27,843 nucleotides of DNA, from NCBI GenBank assembly GCA_945613045.1, contig CALZAG010000001.1, forward strand, positions 1 through 27,843. The letters run 5' to 3'. Under the pieces are notes generated by a model, which was not told the origin of the DNA, searched no databases, and was given only the letters and a program-made list of their open reading frames with translations. Position numbers and translations under genes: made by a program. How positions within the stretch are numbered: the stretch's first letter is position 1; every line of letters begins with the position of its first letter. This DNA comes from an uncultured Clostridia bacterium (GTDB taxonomy: Bacteria; Bacillota; Clostridia; Oscillospirales; Oscillospiraceae). This document shows positions 16,995-24,575 of this stretch, in pieces.

Positions 16995-17990
16995 CTATCG
17001 TTCTTCCCGGAAATACGCAAGGCCGAGGCTCGCGGGAGGCTCGTTGCTGCGGCTTTTCTTAAGGGACACGACTATGAGGACGATGATCGTTACCACATAC
17101 GGCAGCATCTTGTACAGCTCCTTCATATACAGGTGGGTGCCCGTGGGGATGAAGAGGTAGAGTATATACAGGCCGCCGAAAAGTATCGAGGCGAGAACGC
17201 TGACGTTGGGTCGCCAGATAGTGAAGATAACGAGCGCTATTGCGAGCCAGCCGCGGTCGCCGAAGGCGTCGTTCGACCACACCCCGCAGGCATAGTCCAT
17301 AACGTAGTACAGGCCGCCGAGACCGGCGATCATGCTGCCCACGCAGGTGGCGACGTATTTATAGCGGTTAACGTTTATACCGGCGGCGTCGGCAGTCGTT
17401 GGGCTCTCGCCGACGGCGCGGAGGTTGAGGCCCACGCGGGTCTTTTTGATGATATAGGCCGAAACAAAGGCTATTATGATCGCGGCATAGGCCAGAAAAC
17501 CGTAATCGAGGAACATCGTGCCGAACCAGCCGAGGTCCTTGGCAAAGGGCAGAGACTTGCTGAAATAGCCGCTGGTCGCGGAAAGCGCGATGGAGGGCAC
17601 CTCGGAGCCCGTGAGCTTTATAAGCGAGCCGCCGAAGAAGTTGCCTATGCCGATACCGAAGGTGGTCAGAGCAAGGCCGGTCACGTTCTGATTTGCTCTA
17701 AGGGTGACGGTAAGGAAGCAGTAGATAAGCCCCATGATGAGCGAGCCGAGCAAACAAGACAGAACGGGGATGGCAACGGCGAGAAAGCCGTTCATATCCG
17801 CGGGAGATGGCACCGACTGCTCATACATGAAAGCCCCAATAACGCCGCAGATACCGCCGACATACATGACGCCGGGGATGCCGAGGTTGAGGTTGCCGGA
17901 TTTTTCGGTTATTATCTCGCCGGTGCTGCCGAAGAGCAGCGGTATGCCCTGCATCACGGCTCTGGGGAAAAAGGAAACAATATCAAACAT
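16995..17990 (-). CDS. ABC transporter permease, nucleoside-type (NupQ-like)
   Basis: 331 residues, about nine membrane segments. Typical of the BMP-associated/branched-chain-like permease class: GSTGEIITEKSGNLNLGIPG near the N-terminus and the cytoplasmic coupling region RAVGESPTTADAAGINVNRYKY (about residues 192-213; key residues GE.P..A...GI). It forms the translocation pore with the other permease. The start ATG overlaps the stop of the preceding permease gene by 8 bp (ATGTTTGA), with GGAGG 9 nt before it. It is the last gene of the operon. Confidence 0.94.
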   Translation of the reverse strand: MFDIVSFFPRAVMQGIPLLFGSTGEIITEKSGNLNLGIPGVMYVGGICGVIGAFMYEQSVPSPADMNGFLAVAIPVLSCLLGSLIMGLIYCFLTVTLRANQNVTGLALTTFGIGIGNFFGGSLIKLTGSEVPSIALSATSGYFSKSLPFAKDLGWFGTMFLDYGFLAYAAIIIAFVSAYIIKKTRVGLNLRAVGESPTTADAAGINVNRYKYVATCVGSMIAGLGGLYYVMDYACGVWSNDAFGDRGWLAIALVIFTIWRPNVSVLASILFGGLYILYLFIPTGTHLYMKELYKMLPYVVTIIVLIVVSLKKSRSNEPPASLGLAYFREER

Positions 17991-19095
17991 TTGTGTCTGC
18001 CTCCTTCTTTGCGGATTTTCGGAAGCTGAGCTTATAGCTTATGAAGAACTCGCAGCCGATGATGAAAAACAGGATGATGCCGGACAGGATATCAGCAAAG
18101 GAATGGTTCAGGCCGAAATTCGTGGATATCGCGCCGGCGCCCTTGTCCAGAAAGGCCAGAAGCAGGCTCGTGAGCACCATGAAGATGGGGTTGAACTTGG
18201 CAAGCCACGATACCATTACCGCGGTGAAGCCCCTGCCGCCGGCGATCGTTGTCGTCACGGTGTGGTCGGTGCCGGATACCAAAAGGAAGCCCACAACGCC
18301 GCATATCGCGCCCGAGAGGAGCATGGTGCGGATGATGACTCTGTCGACCTTGATGCCGACATAGCGCGCGGTGCGCTCGGACTCGCCCACGACGCTCAGC
18401 TCATAGCCGTGCTTTGAGTAATTAAGGTAAACGTACAGTCCTACGGTCAGCACAAGTATGACGATAACGTTGAGCAGATACTTGTTGCCGCCTATTGGGG
18501 GGAGCCAGCCGAGCTGAGTCGCCTGGTTAATAATGCCGATCTTGCCCGCGCCCTTGGGCACCTCCCAGACAATGACGAAGAATGCGACGAGCTGGGTCGC
18601 AACATAGTTCATCATCAGGGTGAACAGCGTCTCGTTCGTATTCCACTTAGCCTTGAAGAAGGCCGGTATTCCCGCCCAGACAGCGCCCGCGGCAATGCTC
18701 GCAGCGGCGGTCACGGCGATGAGAAGTCCGTTTGACATCTTATCGGCAAGGCAGATCATGCAGGCAGCGGCCGCAAGGCATCCGGCCAGCACCTGACCCT
18801 CGCCGCCGATGTTCCAGAAGCGCATACGGAACGCGGGAGTTACAGCAAGCGATACGCCCAGCAGCATGGCGGTGCTCTGAGCGAGGTTCCACGCCTTGCG
18901 GGTAGTTCCGAAGGCTCCGTCTATCATGGTGGCGTAGACCTGGATGGGGTCCTCACCCGTTACAACCATGGTAACGACTGCGCACACTATGAGCGCCGCG
19001 ACAATGGCGATAAGGCGTATGCCCCACGCCTTCCAGCGGGGAAGCGCGCCGCGCTTGACGATATGGACCAGCGGGCCCTGCTTTGCGTTATTCAT
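17983..19095 (-). CDS. ABC transporter permease, nucleoside-type (NupP-like)
   Basis: 370 residues with eight to ten membrane segments and a longer N-terminus than its partner. The coupling-helix region VVGESERTARYVGIKVDRV (about residues 235-253) and the motif MRFWNIGGEGQVLAG are standard in permeases of BMP-family nucleoside importers such as B. subtilis NupP. It overlaps the ATPase gene by 8 bp upstream and the second permease gene by 8 bp downstream, so all three are translationally coupled. Confidence 0.94.
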   Translation of the reverse strand: MNNAKQGPLVHIVKRGALPRWKAWGIRLIAIVAALIVCAVVTMVVTGEDPIQVYATMIDGAFGTTRKAWNLAQSTAMLLGVSLAVTPAFRMRFWNIGGEGQVLAGCLAAAACMICLADKMSNGLLIAVTAAASIAAGAVWAGIPAFFKAKWNTNETLFTLMMNYVATQLVAFFVIVWEVPKGAGKIGIINQATQLGWLPPIGGNKYLLNVIVILVLTVGLYVYLNYSKHGYELSVVGESERTARYVGIKVDRVIIRTMLLSGAICGVVGFLLVSGTDHTVTTTIAGGRGFTAVMVSWLAKFNPIFMVLTSLLLAFLDKGAGAISTNFGLNHSFADILSGIILFFIIGCEFFISYKLSFRKSAKKEADTNV

Positions 19096-20626
19096 CGGCC
19101 TTGTTACCTCCCAGCTTTGTCATCATCATGCCGACGTCGCGCTTCTTTGCGCCGCGCCCGGGCACGATGCCACTCACCTTGCCGCCGCAGAGCACAAGGA
19201 TCCTGTCGCACAGCTCGAGCAGAACGTCAAGATCCTCGCCGACGTAGATGACGGCGACGCCACTTTTCTTCTGTCGGTTTATAAGATCGTAAATGGTGTA
19301 GGACGAATTTATATCCAGCCCGCGGACGGCGTAAGCCGTGAGCAGAACGGTGGGCGCGGAGGCTATCTCCCGGCCTACCAGCACCTTCTGCACGTTGCCG
19401 CCGGAGAGCTTGCGGACGGGCGTGCTGATACTGGGAGTGCTGACGTCCAGCTCATCGACCACGGTCTGAGCCAGCTTTCGGGGACCCTTTCTGTCGGTCA
19501 GGAGCGAGCGGCCGCGGCGGAAGGAGCGGAGCATCATATTGTCGCTCAGGTCCATATTCCCGACAAGGCCCATACCCAGTCTGTCCTCAGGCACGAAGGA
19601 GAGCGTCACACCCATATCGGCGATGGCAAGGGGATCCTTACCGAGCAGTTCTTCCCTTTCGCCGCTGTCGGTTATATAGCTGATGCTGCCGCTCTCGGTG
19701 GGCTGCAGGCCGGCAATGGCCTCCAGCAGCTCCTTCTGTCCGCAGCCTGAGATGCCCGCGATGCCGAGTATCTCGCCGCTGTTTGCGGTAAAGGACACGT
19801 TATCGAGCTTTATAACGCCGTCGATGCTGCGCACCGTCAGATCCTTCACCTCTATCCTCGGCTTGGGGTCGACGGGCTCGGGGCGCTCGATGTTGAGCTC
19901 AACGGGACGTCCGATCATCATGTTCGTCATTTCCTGCGCGTTGGTGTCCTTGGTGAGCATATCGCCTATAAACTGACCGTGCCGCAGGACGGCGACGCGG
20001 TCGGACAGCTCCTCGACCTCGTGCATCTTATGGGTGATGATGACTATCGCCTTGCCGGCGTCGCGCATATTGCGCAGAACGGCGAAAAGCTTGTCCGTCT
20101 CCTGCGGAGTCAGAACGGCAGTGGGCTCGTCGAGGATGAGAATATCCGCGCCGCGGTAGAGCACCTTTACGATCTCGACCGTCTGCTTCTGGGATACGCT
20201 CATCTCGTATATCTTCATGTCGGGGTCGACGTCGAAGCCATACTTGTCGCAGATCTCCCTGATCTTTGCCGACGCCGCCTTCAGGTCGAGCCTTCCCTTG
20301 CCCTCGAGGCCGAGGATGATATTCTCGGTCGCGGTGAGCACGTCGACGAGCTTGAAGTGCTGGTGTATCATGCCTATTCCCAGATTGAGCGCATCCTTGG
20401 GAGAGCGGATGACAACCTCTTTCCCGTCAATGGTGATCTCCCCCTCGTCGGGGAAGTATATGCCGGAGAGCATATTCATAAGCGTGGTCTTGCCGGAGCC
20501 GTTTTCGCCCAGCAGAGCCAGTATCTCGCCTCTGTATATATCCAGCCATACCTTATCGTTGGCAAGCACCGGGCCGAAGGCCTTGGTGATATTGCGCATT
20601 TTTACCGCCGCGGTTTTCTTCTCCAT
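19088..20626 (-). CDS. ABC transporter duplicated ATPase, nucleoside/sugar type (NupO-like)
   Basis: 512 residues, two fused ATPase domains. The first (about 7-245) has Walker A GENGSGKTT (40-48), a signature reduced to SVSQKQ, Walker B ILILDEP and H-loop IITHK. The second (about 260-505) has a degenerate P-loop GISGCGQKE and a clean LSGGNVQK signature. Its Walker B region reads VLLTAYAVRGLDI with no catalytic acid. One competent composite site is normal for this family, although the second Walker B is more degenerate than usual. GGGAGAG precedes the ATG. Two hairpins separate it from the binding-protein gene. Confidence 0.95.
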   Translation of the reverse strand: MEKKTAAVKMRNITKAFGPVLANDKVWLDIYRGEILALLGENGSGKTTLMNMLSGIYFPDEGEITIDGKEVVIRSPKDALNLGIGMIHQHFKLVDVLTATENIILGLEGKGRLDLKAASAKIREICDKYGFDVDPDMKIYEMSVSQKQTVEIVKVLYRGADILILDEPTAVLTPQETDKLFAVLRNMRDAGKAIVIITHKMHEVEELSDRVAVLRHGQFIGDMLTKDTNAQEMTNMMIGRPVELNIERPEPVDPKPRIEVKDLTVRSIDGVIKLDNVSFTANSGEILGIAGISGCGQKELLEAIAGLQPTESGSISYITDSGEREELLGKDPLAIADMGVTLSFVPEDRLGMGLVGNMDLSDNMMLRSFRRGRSLLTDRKGPRKLAQTVVDELDVSTPSISTPVRKLSGGNVQKVLVGREIASAPTVLLTAYAVRGLDINSSYTIYDLINRQKKSGVAVIYVGEDLDVLLELCDRILVLCGGKVSGIVPGRGAKKRDVGMMMTKLGGNKADE

Positions 20627-20656
20627 TTTTTCTCTCCCAATATTTTCTGGTCAAAA

Positions 20657-20710
20657 CTGCTTCAAAGGGCAGCACGGCGGCTAAAGTCCCTGTGTTGCCC
20701 TTTGGAGCAG
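20657..20710. promoter_or_regulatory. Long inverted repeat between binding-protein and ATPase genes
   Basis: Arms of 19 bases, CTGCTTCAAAGGGCAGCAC (20657-20675) and 20692-20710, are complementary at 17 of 19 positions with a 16-base loop. On the minus-strand transcript two A-C mismatches interrupt the stem, and TTTT follows it. It lies about 30 bp before the ATPase start and could act as a partial terminator or RNA-stabilising hairpin. In plus-strand RNA the two mismatches would be G-U pairs. Confidence 0.6.
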
Positions 20711-20721
20711 TAAAAGCATAT

Positions 20722-20751
20722 CGGGAAGCTTCCTTGAGCGGAAGCTTCCCG
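20722..20751. terminator. Second intercistronic hairpin after the binding-protein gene
   Basis: Perfect 12-bp stem CGGGAAGCTTCC (20722-20733) / GGAAGCTTCCCG (20740-20751), loop TTGAGC, 15 bp past the binding-protein stop. There is no strong U-run after it on the minus strand (ATATGCTTTTAC), so it may end only part of the transcripts or protect the upstream message from 3' decay. Confidence 0.6.
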
Positions 20752-20766
20752 TTATTCTGTTGGATA

Positions 20767-21984
20767 TCAGCCGAAGTTGGTGTCAAGAAGAGTGATGCCG
20801 TCGATCTGGAGATCGAAGTAAGGAGCGGAGCGGAACTTGGATTCCATGAATATGCCGTTCTCGATGACCTCGGTGTCCTTCTCGTAAGCGGCGTCGGAGT
20901 CGACGTCTGCCATGTAGCTGTCAAGGGTCTTGCCCTCAACGGTGAAGTTTGCGGTGTCGAATACGAAGAGGGTGCCGTCCTCGAGCTTTGCCTTCGCGTC
21001 GGCGATGGCTTCAGCGGTGCCCTCAGCGGCGGCCTGCTCGTTGATGTCGGTCAGGACGACGGAGCCGGTAGCAAGAGTGCCGGTCCAGTCAGCGTCGATG
21101 GTCTCGCCGTTCTTGACTGCGTTGATCACGTACTCGTAGTAGGGAGCCCAGTCGATGCGGGAGGAAACGATGAAGGTGTTGGGGCATGCGTCAACGGTGG
21201 AGCCGTTGTAGGAAACGTTGGGAACGCCGGCCAGCTCGCAGGCAGTGGGAGCGCCCATGGAGTCGGCGTGCTGGCTGATGAGCTTGCAGCCGTTTGCGAT
21301 GAGCTTGTTTGCGCCTTCCTTCTCTGCGGTCTCATCGTACCAGGAACCGGTGAAGGTCACTTCCATGGTGGCGGTGGGGCATACAGAGCGGGCGCCGAGG
21401 AAGAAGGAGGTGTAACCGGAAACGACTTCCGCGTAGGTGAATGCGCCGACATAGCCGATCTTGGCCTCGTCTGCGGTGAATTCGCCTGCGTCGATCATCT
21501 CGTTGAGCTTCATGCCTGCTGCGATGCCGGCAAGGTAGCGGCCCTCGTAGATGGAGGCGAATGCGTTGTGGAAGTTGTCAAGACCTGCGGTGTGTGCGTT
21601 GGTGCCGGTGGCGTGGCAGAACTGGACCTCGGGGAATTCCTTGGCCGCTTCCATCAGGAAGGCCTCGTGACCGAAGCTGTCGGCAAAGACGATGTTGCAG
21701 CCGGCGTCGGCGAGCTCGCAGGCAGCGTCATAGCATTCCTGAGTCTCGTCGATGTTGGTCTTGAAAATGTACTGATCCTCAGACAGGCCGAGGTTTGCGC
21801 AGGCTTCCTTGGCTGCGTTCATGAAGTTAAGGTCGTAGGTGGAATTCTCGTCATGCAGGAAAATAAAGCCGACCTTGAGCGCGTCGTCAGCGTCGCCGCC
21901 CTCAGTCTTGTTGTCATCGCCGCCGCAGGCGCACAGTGCAAACACCATGACCAGGGCAAGAAGCAGTGCTGTGATCTTCTTCAT
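20767..21984 (-). CDS. BMP-family nucleoside-binding lipoprotein of an ABC importer (NupN-like)
   Basis: 405 residues. Lipoprotein signal with lipobox LCAC (Cys at residue 19), a short acidic linker, then a periplasmic-binding fold of the basic membrane protein (BMP/PnrA) family: KVGFIFLHDENSTYDLNFMNAAKEA, FADSFGHEAFLMEAA, KIGYVGAF. It should bind a purine nucleoside outside the membrane and pass it to the permeases encoded downstream. A guanine-class purine riboswitch in its leader and xpt upstream support purine nucleosides as cargo. The start follows GGAGG by 10 nt. Confidence 0.95.
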   Translation of the reverse strand: MKKITALLLALVMVFALCACGGDDNKTEGGDADDALKVGFIFLHDENSTYDLNFMNAAKEACANLGLSEDQYIFKTNIDETQECYDAACELADAGCNIVFADSFGHEAFLMEAAKEFPEVQFCHATGTNAHTAGLDNFHNAFASIYEGRYLAGIAAGMKLNEMIDAGEFTADEAKIGYVGAFTYAEVVSGYTSFFLGARSVCPTATMEVTFTGSWYDETAEKEGANKLIANGCKLISQHADSMGAPTACELAGVPNVSYNGSTVDACPNTFIVSSRIDWAPYYEYVINAVKNGETIDADWTGTLATGSVVLTDINEQAAAEGTAEAIADAKAKLEDGTLFVFDTANFTVEGKTLDSYMADVDSDAAYEKDTEVIENGIFMESKFRSAPYFDLQIDGITLLDTNFG

Positions 21985-22046
21985 CTTCGGTTATCCTCCA
22001 ATAAATTCATTTATTATCAAAACCCAGTCGGGCTGTGATACAAATT

Positions 22047-22074
22047 AAAAACCGGCCACATGATATGTGACCGG
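22047..22074 (-). terminator. Riboswitch expression-platform terminator
   Basis: On the minus strand CCGGTCACAT / ATGTGGCCGG (22052-22074), a 10-bp stem with one G-U pair and loop ATC, followed by TTTTT (22047-22051). It sits about 50 nt after the purine aptamer and 62 bp before the lipoprotein start. Its 5' arm CCGGTCA is exactly complementary to TGACCGG in the aptamer. Confidence 0.9.
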
Positions 22075-22125
22075 AATAAAACACCAAAGCCAAGGAAGAA
22101 AGAACCTTCTTCCTCTTATATAAAA

Positions 22126-22196
22126 CTTCGATAGTCCGGTCATTTACGGCGTCCGGGTAGAAACTTCAAATCCATATCATTTGCTATATATCGAAA
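22126..22196 (-). ncRNA. Purine riboswitch aptamer, guanine/hypoxanthine class
   Basis: Minus strand. P1: TTTCGATA (22189-22196) with TATCGAAG (22126-22133). P2: CAAAT/ATTTG closing loop L2 GATATGG. Conserved J2/3: AAGTTTCTACC. L3: CCGTAAA. J3/1: GACTATC. All the invariant segments of the purine aptamer are present. The discriminating base (C74 in xpt numbering, the C of GACTAT, complement at 22134) is C, which pairs with guanine or hypoxanthine rather than adenine; the U of CUACC argues against the 2'-deoxyguanosine class. With the downstream terminator it would switch off transport when guanine is plentiful. Confidence 0.95.
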
Positions 22197-22225
22197 TATT
22201 TACTTTTAAGTGAACTTGCAAGTTT

Positions 22226-22254
22226 AGAATATCAACAGTATCTAAAAATGTCAA
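22226..22254 (-). promoter_or_regulatory. Strong promoter of the riboswitch-controlled ABC operon
   Basis: On the minus strand TTGACA (22249-22254), exactly 17 bp, then TATTCT (22226-22231). It lies about 30 bp before the aptamer, so the transporter can be expressed independently of xpt, although no terminator was seen between xpt and this promoter. Confidence 0.85.
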
Positions 22255-22308
22255 GGCTTGTTTTTATCTAAGTTTGACATTTGTTCGACTGAAAATTTGT
22301 GCATTTTG

Positions 22309-22884
22309 TCAGTCTTCGCAGAATTCGATGCTGTCGTCGCTCATGGACGCTATGCGGGCCAGCGCCTCGATCCTGAGTCCCTTTCCGCGCAGTCTCTCAC
22401 CGCCGGGCTGGAAGGCCTTTTCTATCGCCACTGCCGCGCCGACCACCTCGGCTCCCGCCTGGCCGACTATGTCGCACAGGCCCTCCAAAGCCGCGCCGTT
22501 TGCCAGGAAATCGTCCACTATCAGCACCCTCTCGCCGGGGTTGAGGTAACGCTTTGACACGAGCACCTGCTTTGACACCTGATGGGTGAAGGAATACACC
22601 GTCGTGGAATAAATATCGTCGGAAAGGTTGATGGTCTTGCTCTTTTTGGCAAACAAAACAGGGCACCCGAAAACAAGACCCGTTAAAACGGCCATTCCGA
22701 TGCCCGAAGCTTCGATCGTCAATATTTTGTCAACTTTCTCGTCCGCAAAAAGCCGGCGTATCTCCTTTGCCATGTCATAGCTCAGCGCAGGGTCGATCTG
22801 GTGGTTGAGAAAGCTGTCCACCTTCAAAACTCCGCCGGGTCTTACCACGCCGTCGCGCTTTATGCGCTCTATAAGCTGCTGCAA
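22309..22884 (-). CDS. xpt: Xanthine phosphoribosyltransferase
   Basis: 191 residues (B. subtilis Xpt is 194). Converts xanthine and PRPP to XMP in purine salvage. Family marks: VLKVDSFLNHQIDP near the N-terminus, the PRPP-binding loop VLIVDDFLANGAALEGL (about residues 120-136), TIEASGIGMA and a C-terminal IEKAFQPGGERLR segment. A GTG at 22893 is in frame but lies inside the ribosome site; GAGGTGATC places the start at TTG 22884. It has its own promoter and is followed by the purine-controlled nucleoside importer on the same strand. Confidence 0.95.
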   Translation of the reverse strand: MQQLIERIKRDGVVRPGGVLKVDSFLNHQIDPALSYDMAKEIRRLFADEKVDKILTIEASGIGMAVLTGLVFGCPVLFAKKSKTINLSDDIYSTTVYSFTHQVSKQVLVSKRYLNPGERVLIVDDFLANGAALEGLCDIVGQAGAEVVGAAVAIEKAFQPGGERLRGKGLRIEALARIASMSDDSIEFCED

Positions 22885-22906
22885 GCCGATCACCTCATTA
22901 ACTGAT

Positions 22907-22943
22907 TTCGACTTATTCTATCCGATATTCGACTTTTTCGCAA
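22907..22943 (-). promoter_or_regulatory. Promoter of xpt with tandem repeat
   Basis: On the minus strand TTGCGA (22938-22943), exactly 17 bp, then TAGAAT (22915-22920). The octamer TTCGACTT (plus-strand reading) occurs at 22907-22914 and 22928-22935, 21 bp apart, flanking the -10 box. No purine aptamer was found upstream of xpt, so these repeats are the only visible candidate control sites. Confidence 0.65.
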
Positions 22944-23069
22944 TACGAAGTTTTGTAAATCTTATATCTTTTTTGTACCGCATTTTGTGCACTTGCCACA
23001 AATTCCCGACCCAAACTTCATGAGCCCGAGTCCGCATTTTCCTTGCCAACGGCTCCCGGGACTGATAAA

Positions 23070-23087
23070 ATATAATTTACATTATAT
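23070..23087. promoter_or_regulatory. Palindrome at the -10 region of the GPH symporter gene
   Basis: ATATAAT (23070-23076), TTAC, ATTATAT (23081-23087): perfect 7-bp arms. The left arm contains the -10 box TATAAT (23071-23076). No good -35 hexamer lies 16-18 bp upstream, which suggests an activated or repressed promoter. The start codon is 16 bp past the palindrome. Confidence 0.5.
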
Positions 23088-23102
23088 GATAGGAGCTTTG
23101 AT

Positions 23103-24575
23103 ATGGAGGATCTTAAACTCAGAAAGAAAAACCTGATAATGTTCCCGCTCGGCACGGTCGGCCGCGACATGGTGTATTATCTCTTTACGAGCTGCATAAT
23201 GACCTTCGTTCTGTTCACCCGCAGCCTCACAAACTCCCAGTTTGCCGCGATCACCGCCATCGTCGTCGCCGCGCGAATTTTCGATGCGCTCAACGATCCG
23301 ATCATGGGCAACATCATCGAGCGCACCCGCACCCGCTGGGGCAAGTTCAAGCCCTGGCTCGTGATCGGCATACTCTCGACAAGCGTTGTTGTATATCTCG
23401 CCTTCAACACCGATCTTCAGGGCTGGAGCTTCGTGTGGTTCTTCGGGATAATATACTTCATGTATTCGATAACCTACACGATGCATGACATCTCCTACTG
23501 GGGCATGGTGCCCGCCCTGTCCTCGGACGCCAACGCCCGAAACCAGTTTACCGCCCGCGCGACGCTCTTCGCCGGCATAGGCGGCACCGTCGCCAGCGTG
23601 CTCATCCCCATGTTCACCGTCGGCGACATGGCCATCGGAGGCAGTACGACCACCGCCTACGGCATCATTGCGCTGATCGTCTGCATCTTAGCTCCCCTGT
23701 TTCTGTGCTTTACCATATTCGGCGTTCGCGAAAAGCGTGAGTACACCGACGCGCCTCCGGTAAGCTTCAAAAAGATCTGGAAGACCATTACGGGCAACGA
23801 CCAGCTCCTTTGGATAAGCCTCATTTTCCTGCTCCAGCAGATAGGCAACGGCTTTATCGTCAGCGGCATCGGCTCGACATACATATATTTTGACTTCGGC
23901 TACGAAGGCGGACTGTTCTCTCTGTTTTCCATCGTAGGTATGTCCGTCACCGCCTTTCTCATGATCTTCTACCCCGCAATCTCGCGAAAGATCAAGCGAA
24001 AAAAGCTCATGGGCATCCTCGCGGCGATCTCCCTCGTCGGCTACGCCGTCATGCTTGCCGCCGGTCTGTTCCTGCCCTCCGACATGACGAAATTCTGGAT
24101 GGTTGTCGTGGGCTATATGCTCTCGAACTTCGGCCAGTACGGCTACTATCTGATCATGATGATCTCCATCATAAACACCGTCGAATACAACGAATACCGC
24201 ACCGGCGAGCGCGACGAGGCCATCATCGCCTCCCTGCGCCCCTTCCTCACTAAGCTCGCCTCCGCCCTCATCGTCCTTATCACCAACGCAAGCTATATCA
24301 TCTTCGGCGTCACCGGCTACACCAACCGGATCTCCGACTTCGAAAACCAGTGCGCAAGAAAGCTCATAACCGAGTCCGAAAAAATAAGCTCGATAAGCGG
24401 CGTTATAAGCGGCATCGAACCGGGAAAGACGCTTGCGCTGCTGCTCTGCATGGTCATCATACCCTGCGCGCTCATGCTCGTTTCCTATGTTCTCTACAAA
24501 AAGCACTATAAGCTCGACGAGGACGAGTACGCCCGCATATGCTCCGAGCTCGAGGCTCGAAAGGCAAAGGCATGA
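23103..24575 (+). CDS. GPH-family (MelB-like) sugar:cation symporter
   Basis: 490 residues with about 12 membrane segments. The family hallmark DALNDPIMGNIIERTRTRWGKFKPW (key: DA.NDP..G.. and TR.RWGKF.PW, about residues 62-86) is complete, and the fold belongs to the major facilitator superfamily. Members import glycosides, pentosides or hexuronides with Na+ or H+. AGGAG lies before the ATG. Its stop overlaps the deacetylase start (ATGA), so the two genes are co-translated. The sugar cannot be read from sequence; an N-acetylated or acylated glycoside would suit the partner enzyme. Confidence 0.93.
   Translation: MEDLKLRKKNLIMFPLGTVGRDMVYYLFTSCIMTFVLFTRSLTNSQFAAITAIVVAARIFDALNDPIMGNIIERTRTRWGKFKPWLVIGILSTSVVVYLAFNTDLQGWSFVWFFGIIYFMYSITYTMHDISYWGMVPALSSDANARNQFTARATLFAGIGGTVASVLIPMFTVGDMAIGGSTTTAYGIIALIVCILAPLFLCFTIFGVREKREYTDAPPVSFKKIWKTITGNDQLLWISLIFLLQQIGNGFIVSGIGSTYIYFDFGYEGGLFSLFSIVGMSVTAFLMIFYPAISRKIKRKKLMGILAAISLVGYAVMLAAGLFLPSDMTKFWMVVVGYMLSNFGQYGYYLIMMISIINTVEYNEYRTGERDEAIIASLRPFLTKLASALIVLITNASYIIFGVTGYTNRISDFENQCARKLITESEKISSISGVISGIEPGKTLALLLCMVIIPCALMLVSYVLYKKHYKLDEDEYARICSELEARKAKA

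Noticed and set aside
16893..18029. Plus-strand open frame of 378 codons
   Set aside because: It runs antisense over a promoter, a terminator and an ABC permease gene with clear family motifs; its composition is non-proteinlike.
20692..22038. Plus-strand open frame of 448 codons
   Set aside because: It is the mirror of the BMP lipoprotein gene and crosses both intercistronic hairpins; no family resemblance.
22126..22196. 2'-deoxyguanosine or adenine class for the riboswitch
   Set aside because: The specificity base is C rather than U, and the J2/3 segment keeps U in CTACC, as in guanine aptamers.
22894..23102. Second purine riboswitch in front of xpt
   Set aside because: None of the aptamer segments (TTTCTACC, CCGTAAA, GATATGG) occur on the minus strand in this interval.
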